Assembly: GCA_027009095.1 (NCBI GenBank)
Contig: JALVDG010000270.1
Coordinates: forward strand, 1-9,795
DNA: 9,795 bases
Direction of reading: 5' to 3'
Source of the DNA: Thiotrichaceae bacterium
GTDB lineage: Bacteria > Pseudomonadota > Gammaproteobacteria > Thiotrichales > Thiotrichaceae
The notes under the pieces were generated by a model. The model searched no databases and was not told where the DNA came from. It saw only the letters and a list, made by a program, of their open reading frames with translations. Of this stretch, positions 1 through 8,099 are shown one piece after another. How positions within the stretch are numbered: position 1 is the first letter of the stretch; every line of letters begins with the position of its first letter. The position numbers and the translations under genes are program-made.

Positions 1-969
1 ACCACTTGCTTCACCTAAACGCATTTCTAAGTTAAGTAATGCTTTAACTTCTAAAGCCGCTAATATCTTAGTATGTCCAGCTTCCGCAGAGCAATGCGAA
101 AATAACATCCATTGCCCTACCCCCTTATTCATTTTCATTGCCAATAAGGCTGCCGCTGTTGTGATAAAACCATCAACTAATACAGCGATACCTAATTGAG
201 CGCAACGAATATAAGCGGCACATAGAGCAGCAATTTCAAAACCGCCCATAACACGTAACACATCAAGTGGATTATTTGTCTGTTTAAACGCCTGCTGATA
301 ACGGTCAAGTATCAAATTAATAACATTTACTTTATGTGCAATACCCGTTTGGTCTAGACCTGTTCCTGCACCTGTTACTTCATCAATATCAGAAAAACCA
401 AGTAATTGACAACTTATTGCCGTCGCACTAGTGGTATTGGCGATACCCATTTCACCACCAATAAATAACTGAGATTTTTTCTTTTTAGCACGTTCAGCAG
501 CCTCCTTTCCAACCTCTAGTGCACGCTGTAATTGCTCTTTACTCATCGCATCATCATGAACAATATTTTTGGTGGCATGTGCAACATTGGCATTAATAAC
601 GCCATCTAAACTGGGTAAGTTTTTCACGCCAACATCGATAATTTCTAGGTGTGCTTTATTCTCTTTAGCTAAAACACTAATAGCAGCACCGCCACGAACA
701 AAGTTTTTAACCATTTCCCCTGTTACAACTTGAGGAAAGGCAGAAACACCTTCATCAGCAACACCATGATCTGCCGCAAAAATACTGATATGTATATTAT
801 CGATCTTAGGTTTTGCTACCCCTTGCCATGCCGAAAATTTAACGGCTAATGCCTCTAGCACTCCCAAAGAACCTGCTGGCTTGGTTAAAATTGCTTGTCT
901 TTCCAGTGCTGCTTCATGTGCTGTTTCATCTATTTTAGCAACCGAATCTTTCATCCATTCCATTGACAT
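1..969 (-). CDS. cobT: Nicotinate-nucleotide--dimethylbenzimidazole phosphoribosyltransferase CobT (partial, C-terminus outside window)
   Basis: CobT transfers phosphoribose from nicotinate mononucleotide to dimethylbenzimidazole or a related base, giving the alpha-ribazole phosphate used for the lower ligand of cobalamin; it is a cytosolic enzyme. An uninterrupted frame of 323 codons runs off the left edge. Visible family motifs are KPAGSLG (residues 30-36), AADHGVADEGVSAFPQ (from about 65), GGEMGIANTTSA (Glu at 173) and RLGEASG at the very end. Glu320 in that last motif matches the catalytic base known as Glu317 in the Salmonella enzyme. About 30-40 residues should be missing, judging from the usual length near 350-360. 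I chose the ATG at 969 because AAAAGGA lies about 9 bases upstream. A second ATG two codons later is possible. The start overlaps the cobU stop (TAATG), so the two genes are probably translationally coupled. Confidence 0.96.
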   Translation of the reverse strand, partial: MSMEWMKDSVAKIDETAHEAALERQAILTKPAGSLGVLEALAVKFSAWQGVAKPKIDNIHISIFAADHGVADEGVSAFPQVVTGEMVKNFVRGGAAISVLAKENKAHLEIIDVGVKNLPSLDGVINANVAHATKNIVHDDAMSKEQLQRALEVGKEAAERAKKKKSQLFIGGEMGIANTTSATAISCQLLGFSDIDEVTGAGTGLDQTGIAHKVNVINLILDRYQQAFKQTNNPLDVLRVMGGFEIAALCAAYIRCAQLGIAVLVDGFITTAAALLAMKMNKGVGQWMLFSHCSAEAGHTKILAALEVKALLNLEMRLGEASG

Positions 970-1496
970 TAAATACGTCCTTTTAACACTAAGGGCAAGC
1001 CTGCAATCGTCATAATAACGCAATCTGAAACTTGTGCCATACGTTGATGCAAACTCCCTGAAAGATCAATAAATTGACGGCTTAACTGATTCATCGGAAC
1101 AATCCCTAAGCCTGTTTCATTACTTACAAAAATTAAATCTGAGGAACAATTTACTATACACTCAAATAAGTCATCTATTTCTGCTTGTCGTTGTTTTTCG
1201 CTGAGACCCGACAATAGATTACTCAACCATAATGTCAAACAATCGATTAAAATCAACCTATTATTTGATGATTCTTGCTGAATAACGCTTGATAAAGCGA
1301 TGGGTTCTTCCCTATTAATCCATTTTAAATGCTGATTTAAACGTCGTTGTTGATGTGTCTTTATACGCTGTTTCATCTCATCATCATGAGCTTGAGCCGT
1401 TGCTATATAAACTAACTCTTTTTGTGATCGAAGTGCTAGCGTTTCAGCAAATAAGCTCTTTCCAGATTTAGCACCACCTAAAATAAGCCTATTCAT
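969..1496 (-). CDS. cobU: Bifunctional adenosylcobinamide kinase / adenosylcobinamide-phosphate guanylyltransferase
   Basis: This cytosolic enzyme phosphorylates adenosylcobinamide and then transfers GMP to it, giving adenosylcobinamide-GDP, the activated corrinoid that is later joined to the CobT product. The protein is 175 residues, close to the 181 of Salmonella CobU. The P-loop GGAKSGKS is at residues 7-14. KTHQQRR places a histidine at position 48, matching the GMP-accepting His46 of Salmonella CobU. SNETGLGIVP followed by QLSRQFIDLSG is the conserved C-terminal signature. The frame extends upstream to a GTG at 1544, but that codon lies inside the greA terminator. The ATG at 1496 is preceded by CGGAGATGATTTT, a good ribosome binding site, so I use it. 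No riboswitch is visible upstream, and the promoter is unclear. Orthologues are also called cobP. Confidence 0.96.
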   Translation of the reverse strand: MNRLILGGAKSGKSLFAETLALRSQKELVYIATAQAHDDEMKQRIKTHQQRRLNQHLKWINREEPIALSSVIQQESSNNRLILIDCLTLWLSNLLSGLSEKQRQAEIDDLFECIVNCSSDLIFVSNETGLGIVPMNQLSRQFIDLSGSLHQRMAQVSDCVIMTIAGLPLVLKGRI

Positions 1497-1524
1497 AAAA
1501 TCATCTCCGATAGAGATTCTTAAT

Positions 1525-1549
1525 AAAAAAGGTGCTATATGCACCCTTT
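1525..1549 (-). terminator. Rho-independent terminator after greA
   Basis: Read on the minus strand, the stem AAAGGGTGC / GCACCTTTTT encloses the loop ATATA, with one G-U pair, and continues into a run of six T. It starts 44 bases past the greA stop and ends 29 bases before the cobU ATG. It should therefore close the greA transcript, or act as a partial barrier for cobUT. Confidence 0.8.
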
Positions 1550-1592
1550 ATTAACCAAGAATAAACATTTGTGACTCTATAAATAAAGCCTA

Positions 1593-2069
1593 CTACTTGT
1601 ATTCTACCTCAACAATTTCATATTCACGCACGCCACTAGGTGCTTTAACAATAGCAACATCGCCCTCTTCTTGACCAATTAAAGCACGTGCAATCGGTGA
1701 TGATACGGCAATACGATTTTCTTTAATATCTGCTTCAATATCCCCTACTATTTGATAAACAACTTCTTCTTCCGTATCAAGATCTTCTAAGGTTACGGTT
1801 GCGCCAAAGACAACACGTCCCTTTATATCTAGGGAAGCGACATCAATAACTTGTGCCATTGCCAATGCATTTTCTAACTCTTGAATACGACCTTCAGTAA
1901 AGCTTTGCTGTTCTCGCGCAGCATGATACTCCGCATTTTCTTTTAAATCACCATGTTCCCGTGCAGTAGCAATAGCCTGAATAATTCTAGGTCTATCTTC
2001 TGTTTTTAGCTTAACTAATTCTGCCTTCAGCCGTTCAGCTCCCGTTGCTGTAATGGGTGCTCTATTCAT
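1593..2069 (-). CDS. greA: Transcription elongation factor GreA
   Basis: GreA enters the secondary channel of RNA polymerase and stimulates cleavage of backtracked transcripts, rescuing stalled elongation complexes. The protein is 158 residues, the same length as E. coli GreA. Residues 1-75 form the N-terminal antiparallel coiled coil, with the tip sequence [15 protein letters not shown]. Asp41 and Glu44 in this tip are the known pair that coordinates the catalytic magnesium. The rest is the FKBP-like globular domain, including [14 protein letters not shown] and ending in YEIVEVEYK. The ATG at 2069 is preceded by AAGGAAATAAAAA, a good ribosome binding site. The gene follows carB on the same strand, as in many gammaproteobacteria, but has a 131-base gap in front and its own terminator behind. 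It may be transcribed independently. Confidence 0.98.
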   Translation of the reverse strand: MNRAPITATGAERLKAELVKLKTEDRPRIIQAIATAREHGDLKENAEYHAAREQQSFTEGRIQELENALAMAQVIDVASLDIKGRVVFGATVTLEDLDTEEEVVYQIVGDIEADIKENRIAVSSPIARALIGQEEGDVAIVKAPSGVREYEIVEVEYK

Positions 2070-2105
2070 TTTTTATTTCCTTTTTTCGAATATTTATTTT
2101 TTTCT

Positions 2106-2134
2106 AGTATGAGATTTCTAACTATTTGTGCAAA
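2106..2134 (-). promoter_or_regulatory. Possible greA promoter
   Basis: On the minus strand, TTGCAC (2134-2129) and CATACT (2111-2106) are separated by 17 bases. They match the sigma-70 consensus at 3 of 6 and 4 of 6 positions. The spacing is ideal and the site lies about 37 bases before the greA ATG, but in such AT-rich DNA matches of this quality arise by chance. Confidence 0.25.
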
Positions 2135-2160
2135 TACTATAAATTCAATCATTTTCAACA

Positions 2161-2188
2161 ACCACGACCGCAATATTGCGACCGTGAT
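2161..2188 (-). terminator. Hairpin after carB, probable weak terminator
   Basis: Thirteen to forty bases past the carB stop, minus-strand RNA can form a 10-bp stem, CACGGUCGCA with UGCGGUCGUG, around the loop AUAU. Two tandem G-U pairs are needed, so the stem is complete only in the minus-strand RNA. The core CGCAATATTGCG is a perfect palindrome. The following UUGUUGAAAA is not a proper U tract, so termination may be inefficient and may let greA be read through. Confidence 0.5.
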
Positions 2189-2200
2189 GAATATTATTAC

Positions 2201-5200
2201 TTAATGCAAACTCTGCAAACGATAAACTTCTTCTTCTGCATCGTGCATCATTGCTTGGCACAAAGCCCACGCCCCAGTAATCGTGGTTGTATACGTTACT
2301 TTGCCTTGTAATGCTTCACGGCGAATCTCGAAAGAGTCTTCAATGGCCTTTTTACCTTCTGTTGTATTTACAATTAAATCTACTTGATTATTTTTAATTA
2401 GATCAACAATATGCGGACGACCTTCACGAACTTTCTTAACCACTTCACAGAGAATTCCCGCTGCGTCTAATACTCTTGCTGTACCGCGTGTAGAACATAA
2501 GGTAAACCCTTGCTTAAGTAACATTTCCGCAACTTCTACTACAGCCTTTTTATCAGCTTCTCTTACACTAACAAAGGCTACACCTTTTGTTGGGAAGTCA
2601 TCGCTAGCACCATGCTGTGACTTTTTATACGCCTCAGCAAAGGTTCGACCTACGCCCATTACTTCACCTGTAGATTTCATCTCAGGCCCTAAAATAGGAT
2701 CAACGCCTTGGAATTTAATAAAAGGGAACACCGCTTCTTTTACATAAAATTTATCAGGAATAATTTCTTCCAAGGCATCTAGCTCTGCTAGTGACTTACC
2801 AGCCATGACTCTTGCTGCCAGTTTTGCTAAAGGTCGCCCTGTTGCTTTTGATACAAATGGAACAGTACGTGAAGCACGAGGGTTTACCTCTAACACATAA
2901 ATATCCTCACCCTTAATGGCAAACTGTACATTCATTAATCCATGGACATTTAAAGCAAGTGCCATTCTCGATGTCTGGTCTCGTAACTCATCTTGAATTT
3001 CTTGACTTAAAGAATAAGGTGGTAATGAACATGCGGAGTCACCAGAGTGGACACCTGCTTGCTCTATATGCTGCATAATGCCACCAATTAATACATTTTC
3101 ACCATCACAAATTGCATCAACATCTACCTCAATCGCATCATCTAAAAAGCGATCTAACAAAACAGGTGATTCATTTGATACTTGTACCGCAGCTTTCATA
3201 TAATGCAATAAATCTTCTTCTGTATGTACAATTTCCATACCACGACCACCTAAAACAAACGATGGTCTTACCACTAATGGATAACCAATTTCCTTCGCTA
3301 ATGCGGCACTTTCTTCAATACTCGTGGTGGTTCTATTAGGTGGTTGTTTCAAGCCTAGCTTCATAATCATTTGCTGAAAACGCTCACGGTCTTCCGATAA
3401 ATCAATCGCATCGGGTGATGTACCAATAATAGGTACACCAGCATCCTCTAGACCTTCGGCTAATTTCAACGGAGTTTGCCCGCCGTATTGAACAATCACA
3501 CCTTTTGGCTTTTCAATTGCCACAACTTCTAGCACATCTTCCAGTGTCAATGGATCAAAATATAGGCGGTCTGAAGTATCATAGTCGGTTGAAACTGTCT
3601 CAGGATTACAGTTGACCATAATCGTCTCATAACCATCGTCGCGCATAGCAAGGGCAGCATGAACACAACAATAGTCAAACTCAATCCCCTGCCCCACTCG
3701 GTTTGGTCCACCACCAAGAATCATAATTTTTTCGTTATCAGTCGGCTCAGATTCACACTCTTCTTCATAAGTAGAGTACATATAAGCCGTATCTGTAGAA
3801 AATTCAGCAGCACAGGTATCTACCCGTTTATAAACGGGCTTAACACCTAGCGCATGACGTACCTTACGAAATTCTTTTTCTTTGATATTTAACAGCTTAG
3901 ATAAACGTTTATCGGAGAAACCTTTTTGCTTTAAGCGAAACATTTCATCTGCACTAATATCATTAGTTAAGCGTGAGGCTACCTCTTTTTCTAGCTCGAT
4001 AAGCTCTTCAATTTGAGTTAAAAACCAAGGATCTATCGCAGTGTAATCAAACACTTCTTCTAAAGTCATACCAAAACGAAAAGCATCACCTACATAAAGA
4101 ATACGCTCAGCGGATGCTTCGGTTAATTCACGACGAATAATATCTTTCGCATCAGCAGCGGTTAAATCGACACGCTCATCTAGGCCATCAACATCAATTT
4201 CTAAACCACGCAATGCTTTTTGAAATGATTCCTGGAAGGTACGTCCCATCGCCATCACCTCGCCCACAGATTTCATTTGTGTGGTTAAACGTGAATCTGC
4301 CTTGGGGAATTTTTCAAAAGTGAAACGTGGAATTTTTGTCACAACATAATCTATTGATGGTTCAAACGATGCGGGTGTTGCACCACCTGTAATATCGTTA
4401 CTTAACTCATCTAAGGTGTAACCAATCGCTAATTTTGCCGCTACTTTGGCAATCGGGAAGCCTGTTGCTTTTGAAGCGAGCGCAGATGAACGAGAAACAC
4501 GCGGGTTCATTTCAATAATAATCAAACGACCATCAACAGGATTCACCGAAAACTGTACGTTTGCTCCGCCTGTATCGACTCCTATCTTACGTAATACTGC
4601 CAAAGACGCATCACGTAGTATTTGGTATTCTTTATCGGTTAGTGTTTGCGCTGGAGCAACTGTGATTGAATCACCCGTATGGATTCCCATAGGGTCTAGG
4701 TTTTCGATAGAGCAAATAATAATGCAGTTGTCTTTAGTGTCGCGAACAACCTCCATCTCATACTCTTTCCAGCCTAATAGAGACTCTTCAAGCAATACTT
4801 CTGTCGTAGGAGAAAAATCCAAACCACGTGTAACAATATCTTCAAATTCTTCTTTGTTATACGCAACACCGCCACCTGAACCACCCATTGTAAATGAGGG
4901 ACGAATAATAGTAGGAAAGCCTAAACCACCTTGAATTTGACGCGCTTCTTCTAAGCTATGAGCAACACCAGAGCGTGCTGAAGGCAAGCCAATTTCTTCC
5001 ATTGCTGCACGGAATTTTTCACGATCTTCCGCCATATCGATGGCTTCTTTTCTTGCACCAATCATTTCGACACCGTACTTTTCTAGTATACCTTTACGAT
5101 CAAGGTCTAAAGCACAGTTTAATGCTGTTTGTCCGCCCATTGTTGGTAACAACACATCAGGGCGTTCTTTTTCGATGATTTTAGCAACCGTTTCCCACTG

Positions 5201-5407
5201 AATTGGCTCTATATAAGTGGCATCTGCCATTTTAGAATCAGTCATAATAGTGGCAGGGTTGGAATTAACTAAAATAACTCGATAACCTTCTTCACGCAGT
5301 GCTTTACACGCTTGAGCACCAGAGTAATCAAATTCACATGCTTGACCAATAACAATGGGGCCTGCACCAATAATTAAGATGCTATTTATATCTGTACGCT
5401 TTGGCAT
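2201..5407 (-). CDS. carB: Carbamoyl-phosphate synthase large subunit
   Basis: CarB makes carbamoyl phosphate from bicarbonate, two ATP and the ammonia passed through a tunnel from CarA, supplying arginine and pyrimidine synthesis in the cytosol. It is 1068 residues (E. coli 1073), with the usual duplicated layout. The carboxyphosphate ATP-grasp half begins [18 protein letters not shown] near residue 13. An oligomerisation region follows at about 400-550. The carbamoyl-phosphate ATP-grasp half begins [19 protein letters not shown]-terminal MGS-like allosteric domain covers roughly the last 135 residues. [15 protein letters not shown] and IVNTTEG in that domain fit the UMP/IMP pocket known from E. 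coli. [10 protein letters not shown] fits the ornithine-site region. The ATG lies 3 bases after the carA stop. GGAGG is 14 bases upstream, an unusually long spacing, so coupling to carA translation is likely. Confidence 0.98.
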   Translation of the reverse strand: MPKRTDINSILIIGAGPIVIGQACEFDYSGAQACKALREEGYRVILVNSNPATIMTDSKMADATYIEPIQWETVAKIIEKERPDVLLPTMGGQTALNCALDLDRKGILEKYGVEMIGARKEAIDMAEDREKFRAAMEEIGLPSARSGVAHSLEEARQIQGGLGFPTIIRPSFTMGGSGGGVAYNKEEFEDIVTRGLDFSPTTEVLLEESLLGWKEYEMEVVRDTKDNCIIICSIENLDPMGIHTGDSITVAPAQTLTDKEYQILRDASLAVLRKIGVDTGGANVQFSVNPVDGRLIIIEMNPRVSRSSALASKATGFPIAKVAAKLAIGYTLDELSNDITGGATPASFEPSIDYVVTKIPRFTFEKFPKADSRLTTQMKSVGEVMAMGRTFQESFQKALRGLEIDVDGLDERVDLTAADAKDIIRRELTEASAERILYVGDAFRFGMTLEEVFDYTAIDPWFLTQIEELIELEKEVASRLTNDISADEMFRLKQKGFSDKRLSKLLNIKEKEFRKVRHALGVKPVYKRVDTCAAEFSTDTAYMYSTYEEECESEPTDNEKIMILGGGPNRVGQGIEFDYCCVHAALAMRDDGYETIMVNCNPETVSTDYDTSDRLYFDPLTLEDVLEVVAIEKPKGVIVQYGGQTPLKLAEGLEDAGVPIIGTSPDAIDLSEDRERFQQMIMKLGLKQPPNRTTTSIEESAALAKEIGYPLVVRPSFVLGGRGMEIVHTEEDLLHYMKAAVQVSNESPVLLDRFLDDAIEVDVDAICDGENVLIGGIMQHIEQAGVHSGDSACSLPPYSLSQEIQDELRDQTSRMALALNVHGLMNVQFAIKGEDIYVLEVNPRASRTVPFVSKATGRPLAKLAARVMAGKSLAELDALEEIIPDKFYVKEAVFPFIKFQGVDPILGPEMKSTGEVMGVGRTFAEAYKKSQHGASDDFPTKGVAFVSVREADKKAVVEVAEMLLKQGFTLCSTRGTARVLDAAGILCEVVKKVREGRPHIVDLIKNNQVDLIVNTTEGKKAIEDSFEIRREALQGKVTYTTTITGAWALCQAMMHDAEEEVYRLQSLH

Positions 5408-5410
5408 GGC

Positions 5411-6559
5411 TTAACGATTTGCCTCCATCATGTTAATGAATTTATCAAAAATTGGGGCGATATCATGTGGCCCTGGACTTGCTTCTGGATGACCTTGAAA
5501 GCTAAAGGCGGGACAATCTGTACGTTCAACACCTTGTAAACTGCCATCAAATAAAGAGCGGTAGGTTGCTTGTAAATTATCAGGTAGTGTTTCTTCGTCT
5601 ACTGCAAAACCGTGATTCTGACTGGTAATCATTACTTCTTGATTTTTTAAATCTTGCACTGGATGATTTGCACCATGATGACCAAACTTCATTTTGACTG
5701 TTTTTGCACCACTTGCCAGGCTCAATAATTGATGCCCTAAACAAATGCCAAAGGTCGGTAATTTCGTTTCTAATATTTGCTGGATTGCCTTGATAGCATA
5801 ATCACAAGGCTCAGGATCACCAGGACCATTTGATAAGAAAATACCATCTGGATTCATTGCTAGTACATCTGCTGCGGAAGTTTTTGCAGGAACAATAGTA
5901 ACGTGACAGCCTCTATCAACTAACATGCGTAAGATATTTTTCTTCACACCGTAATCATAAGCGACTACTTTAAACTTAGCAGCAGCTTCGTCGATAGATT
6001 TTACTACCGTAGGGTTAATATCCCAGCTCCCCTCTGTCCAAGTGTATTCTTTATCTGTTGTTACAACTTGTGCTAAATCAGTCCCCTTAAGACCAGAAAA
6101 ACCCTCTATGGCTATTTCTGCTTGTTTGATAATTTCATCCTCTGATAGCTCATCATTGGCGATGATACAACCGCGTTGTGCGCCTTTCTCACGCAGAATA
6201 CGAGTTAAACGTCGCGTATCAATATCGGCAATGGCGACAACATGATGACGTTGTAGATATTCGGGTAATGATTCTGTTGCACGAAAATTACTATAAAGGC
6301 GAGTAACATCTTTGACAATTAAACCAGCCGCATGCACATTTGATGATTCTTCATCTTCTGGATTTGTACCAACATTCCCAATATGCGGGTAAGTCAATGT
6401 CACCATCTGCTGAGCATAAGAAGGATCTGTTAAGATTTCTTGATACCCCGTCATTGCTGTATTAAAGACAACTTCACCCACGGTTTGACCTTTGCTACCA
6501 ATGGATTCACCCTTAAAAACACTACCATCTTCCAAGACTAAAAGTGCGCGCTTTCTCAA
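5411..6559 (-). CDS. carA: Carbamoyl-phosphate synthase small (glutaminase) subunit
   Basis: CarA hydrolyses glutamine and delivers ammonia to CarB. The 382-residue protein has the small-subunit N-terminal domain ([41 protein letters not shown]) and then a class I glutamine amidotransferase domain from about residue 195. The catalytic triad is visible: Cys273 in FGICLGHQ, then His357 and Glu359 in QGHPEASPG. The start is TTG at 6559. An in-frame stop lies 12 bases further upstream with no ATG or GTG between, and GGAGG sits 6 bases before the TTG, so the start is well supported. E. coli carA is also known to use UUG. The gene heads a carAB operon and is preceded by a long AT-rich leader region. 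I see no clear ArgR box or PyrR-type attenuator. Confidence 0.97.
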   Translation of the reverse strand: MRKRALLVLEDGSVFKGESIGSKGQTVGEVVFNTAMTGYQEILTDPSYAQQMVTLTYPHIGNVGTNPEDEESSNVHAAGLIVKDVTRLYSNFRATESLPEYLQRHHVVAIADIDTRRLTRILREKGAQRGCIIANDELSEDEIIKQAEIAIEGFSGLKGTDLAQVVTTDKEYTWTEGSWDINPTVVKSIDEAAAKFKVVAYDYGVKKNILRMLVDRGCHVTIVPAKTSAADVLAMNPDGIFLSNGPGDPEPCDYAIKAIQQILETKLPTFGICLGHQLLSLASGAKTVKMKFGHHGANHPVQDLKNQEVMITSQNHGFAVDEETLPDNLQATYRSLFDGSLQGVERTDCPAFSFQGHPEASPGPHDIAPIFDKFINMMEANR

Positions 6560-6571
6560 TCCGAACCTCCA

Positions 6572-6593
6572 CTAAAGTTGTTATTTAGCAACT
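6572..6593 (-). promoter_or_regulatory. Crossing short hairpins in the carA leader
   Basis: On the minus strand AGTTG-N8-CAACT (6593-6576) and CTAAA-N7-TTTAG (6588-6572) overlap, so only one can form unless they fold as a pseudoknot. They end 2 bases before the GGAGG of carA and could affect its translation. Stems of 5 bp are common by chance in such sequence. Confidence 0.2.
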
Positions 6594-6651
6594 ATCCAGG
6601 GGTAACTACCACCTTATCTAGATAGACTTTTATGAATAGGCTTTTCGCTAG

Positions 6652-6670
6652 GAACTTATCCAAGAACAGA
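6652..6670 (+). repeat. Copy 1 of a 19-bp dispersed repeat
   Basis: GAACTTATCCAAGAACAGA here differs by one base from the copy at 8981-8999. Weak similarity seems to continue to about 6725, with a small gap, suggesting a remnant of a longer repeat rather than two chance matches. It lies about 95 bases upstream of the carA start. Confidence 0.6.
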
Positions 6671-6862
6671 AAATCTACTGCTAAAAAGCTGAATTTGGCT
6701 AGTACTCCAACAAATTTGGTTTTGATGAAGTAACAGTACATTAACCACTTTAAAACTAACAGATAGATATGCTTTTACTTCTTGATTTTTGCAAACATAT
6801 TAACTAACCCGATATTTTAAACCAGTTGATGTACTAGGAACCATTCAAAAAATTACTGACAC

Positions 6863-6893
6863 AAAAAACGGGACTCTAAAAGAAATCCCGTTT
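6863..6893 (-). terminator. Rho-independent terminator upstream of carA
   Basis: On the minus strand the stem AAACGGGA / TCCCGTTT (8 bp, 12-base loop) runs into six consecutive T, an intrinsic terminator. It points toward carA and lies about 300 bases before its start. It should block readthrough from the unknown gene upstream, or act as an attenuator if the carA promoter lies beyond it. Confidence 0.7.
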
Positions 6894-6933
6894 AAATAAT
6901 TTATTAAGAATTTAAGTGCACAGATTGATTTTG

Positions 6934-6963
6934 AAAAAATTAAGGCAAAAACTTGCCTTTTTT
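6934..6963. terminator. Bidirectional terminator-like hairpin
   Basis: AAGGCAA and TTGCCTT pair around an AAAC loop (6942-6959). On the plus strand the stem ends in a run of six T. On the minus strand it is followed by AA and then six T. It could stop transcription in either direction. With the hairpin at 6863-6893 it makes a double stop for minus-strand transcripts from the gene at 7249-7986. Confidence 0.65.
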
Positions 6964-7011
6964 AAGCTAGAAAAAGACATAATAATATTTTCTTGCCTAG
7001 AAAAAATAACT

Positions 7012-7037
7012 ATTTTGGATACTACCTGTATCAAAAT
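7012..7037. promoter_or_regulatory. Imperfect dyad, possible operator or hairpin
   Basis: ATTTTGGATAC and GTATCAAAAT flank a TACCT centre, giving 10 paired positions with one bulged G. It lies about 75 bases upstream of the small ORF at 7114. No regulator can be named. Confidence 0.25.
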
Positions 7038-7113
7038 TCACCTAATGACATCTTAAAACCGCAGGCTATTCTAATCGAAACAAAAAGGAAGTTCATCCAT
7101 AAAAAGGAAGTTA

Positions 7114-7194
7114 ATGAAAGGTTCTACAATTATTTTTATTATTTCACAGCAAGAGCCTACAAATGAGAGAAGTAACTTAAGTAGCCAGCCCTGA
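7114..7194 (+). CDS. Possible 26-residue small protein or leader peptide
   Basis: ATG at 7114 is preceded by AAAAAGGAAGTTA, a good Shine-Dalgarno sequence with 5 bases after AGGA. The frame encodes 26 residues, starting MKGSTIIFIISQQEP and ending SSQP before a TGA. The N-terminal third is hydrophobic and the rest polar. The stop codon lies at the base of an A/T-rich hairpin and inside the larger pairing AGCCAGCC / GGCTGGTT. This layout resembles a leader peptide or a tiny independent transcript. I do not recognise the peptide, and the next gene downstream is on the opposite strand, so there is nothing obvious for a leader to control. It could easily be a chance ORF. Confidence 0.25.
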   Translation: MKGSTIIFIISQQEPTNERSNLSSQP

Positions 7195-7236
7195 AAAAAT
7201 GCTTTTTTAGTAAAATATTTCCAGATGGCTGGTTTT
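7183..7236 (+). terminator. Possible terminator with nested hairpin, convergent side of the unknown gene
   Basis: CCAGCC (7185-7190) pairs with GGCTGG (7227-7232), extended by a G-U and an A-U pair, and is followed by TTTT on the plus strand. Inside the 36-base loop a second hairpin, CTGAAAAA / TTTTTTAG (7191-7210), can form. The structure starts 17 bases past the stop of the minus-strand gene at 7249, and could protect its 3' end or terminate plus-strand transcripts. The long loop makes it weaker than a standard terminator. Confidence 0.35.
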
Positions 7237-7248
7237 AATCATCCTGTA

Positions 7249-7986
7249 CTACCTCAAACTATCTAAGTATTTTCTTTGGGTCAACTTATTTCCTGCCATT
7301 CTTACCCTATACCTCTGCTCTTCAAGTTGCTGGTCTACCAAACTAATAACATCTGAAAATCGACCATTGCTAATGTCAATTAAGTCATCTCGAACTAAGC
7401 CAATAAGATTTATTAATAATTCAAACCTCTGTGTAATAGAATCAGGATTATTTTGTACAGGAGAAATTCCAAGGTCTTGACTATCCCCCATATAACTTTC
7501 TAACATATTTAACAAATCTTCTATTAATGAAAGCACAAAGGATTCATCAACACCATCTTCTGTTTGAGCTTCCAAGACATCATTGGCTATATTTAAAATA
7601 TCAACAATGCCCTGCTTCACTTCATTGGTTTGTACATCGCCCAACTCTGATATTGATTTATTTTCATTATTATTTTTTTCTACTGAATTGGCTGTTGAAC
7701 TCAAAATACTATCTATATTTTGCTCTATATTTTCAACTACCACAGTATCTTTAGATTTAATTTTACTCGAAGAAACATTACTTGATAGTTTATTTAATAC
7801 TGTTTCTATATTTTCCGATAACTCAGCACTCTGAGCGACGCCATTCGTATTTTTACTATTTTCTAATATCTCTCCTGATACTGGGCTATGCTGAAAAGAC
7901 AAATCATTAGGCGGCTGAAGATTCGTACCAAGAGAATCCAACAATGGTGTGATATTACTGCTATCACTTACTATTCCATTAGTCAT
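7249..7986 (-). CDS. Unrecognised acidic low-complexity protein, 245 residues
   Basis: I do not recognise a family. Residues 1 to about 125 are rich in Ser, Asn, Asp, Glu and Val, look largely disordered, and contain short repeats of the type ENIE. Residues about 125-175 (VKQGIVDILNIANDVLE, FVLSLIEDLLNMLESYM) and 190-225 (ITQRFELLINLIGLVRDDLIDI, VISLVDQQLEEQRYRVR) look like amphipathic helices that could form a helical bundle or coiled coil. The C-terminus is basic. There is no cysteine, tryptophan, signal peptide or membrane segment. That this is a real gene is supported by a strong Shine-Dalgarno sequence (GAGGTGAG, 6 bases before the ATG), a long open frame in AT-rich DNA, and terminator-like structures downstream. 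The composition is more AT-rich than carAB. It could be a structural or secreted protein, but that is a guess. Confidence 0.75.
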   Translation of the reverse strand: MTNGIVSDSSNITPLLDSLGTNLQPPNDLSFQHSPVSGEILENSKNTNGVAQSAELSENIETVLNKLSSNVSSSKIKSKDTVVVENIEQNIDSILSSTANSVEKNNNENKSISELGDVQTNEVKQGIVDILNIANDVLEAQTEDGVDESFVLSLIEDLLNMLESYMGDSQDLGISPVQNNPDSITQRFELLINLIGLVRDDLIDISNGRFSDVISLVDQQLEEQRYRVRMAGNKLTQRKYLDSLR

Positions 7987-8099
7987 AAAAAACTCACCTC
8001 TTAAAAATTTATAAATTAAATAATGACGAATAAACTGCGCCTAAAATCACCCCGCAACGAACCTTCAAGCAAATCAAATCTATAGGTTAGTTTATGTAT

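Larger units (their letters stand above)
6560..7248. other. 689-bp intergenic region upstream of carA
   Basis: This very AT-rich gap lies between the unknown gene at 7249-7986 and carA, both on the minus strand. I see no conserved gene in it. It holds two terminator-like hairpins (6863-6893 and 6934-6963), a dyad at 7012-7037, a direct repeat of AAAAAGGAAGTT (7082-7093 and 7101-7112), a possible 26-codon ORF (7114-7194) and one copy of a 19-bp sequence repeated at 8981. The carA promoter should lie between 6560 and about 6860, but no strong -35/-10 pair stands out. In many gammaproteobacteria dapB or dnaJ precedes carA; neither is present here. Confidence 0.7.

Noticed and set aside
1497..1544. 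Longer cobU starting at the GTG at 1544 (191 residues)
   Set aside because: The extra 16 codons lie in the greA terminator hairpin and have no ribosome binding site. The ATG at 1496 has a good one and begins exactly at the conserved MNRLILGGAKSGKS.
2126..2311. 61-codon plus-strand frame across the carB-greA junction
   Set aside because: It covers the carB terminal hairpin and the carB C-terminus in antisense. No ribosome binding site or family similarity is visible.
4446..4934. 162-codon plus-strand open frame inside carB
   Set aside because: It is antisense to the conserved first ATP-grasp half of carB. Its product has no recognisable family features, and the codon pattern is explained by the carB frame.
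6632..6733. 33-codon plus-strand frame in the carA leader, and the equally long frame at 8979-9080
   Set aside because: Both contain the 19-bp repeat and have the same length, but the repeat starts at codon 8 in one and codon 2 in the other and the remaining residues do not align. The equal length is probably chance.
7527..7834. Plus-strand open frames of 75 and 83 codons opposite the unknown gene
   Set aside because: They overlap each other in different frames and have no ribosome binding site. The minus-strand frame has a strong Shine-Dalgarno sequence and is much longer, so these are shadows.
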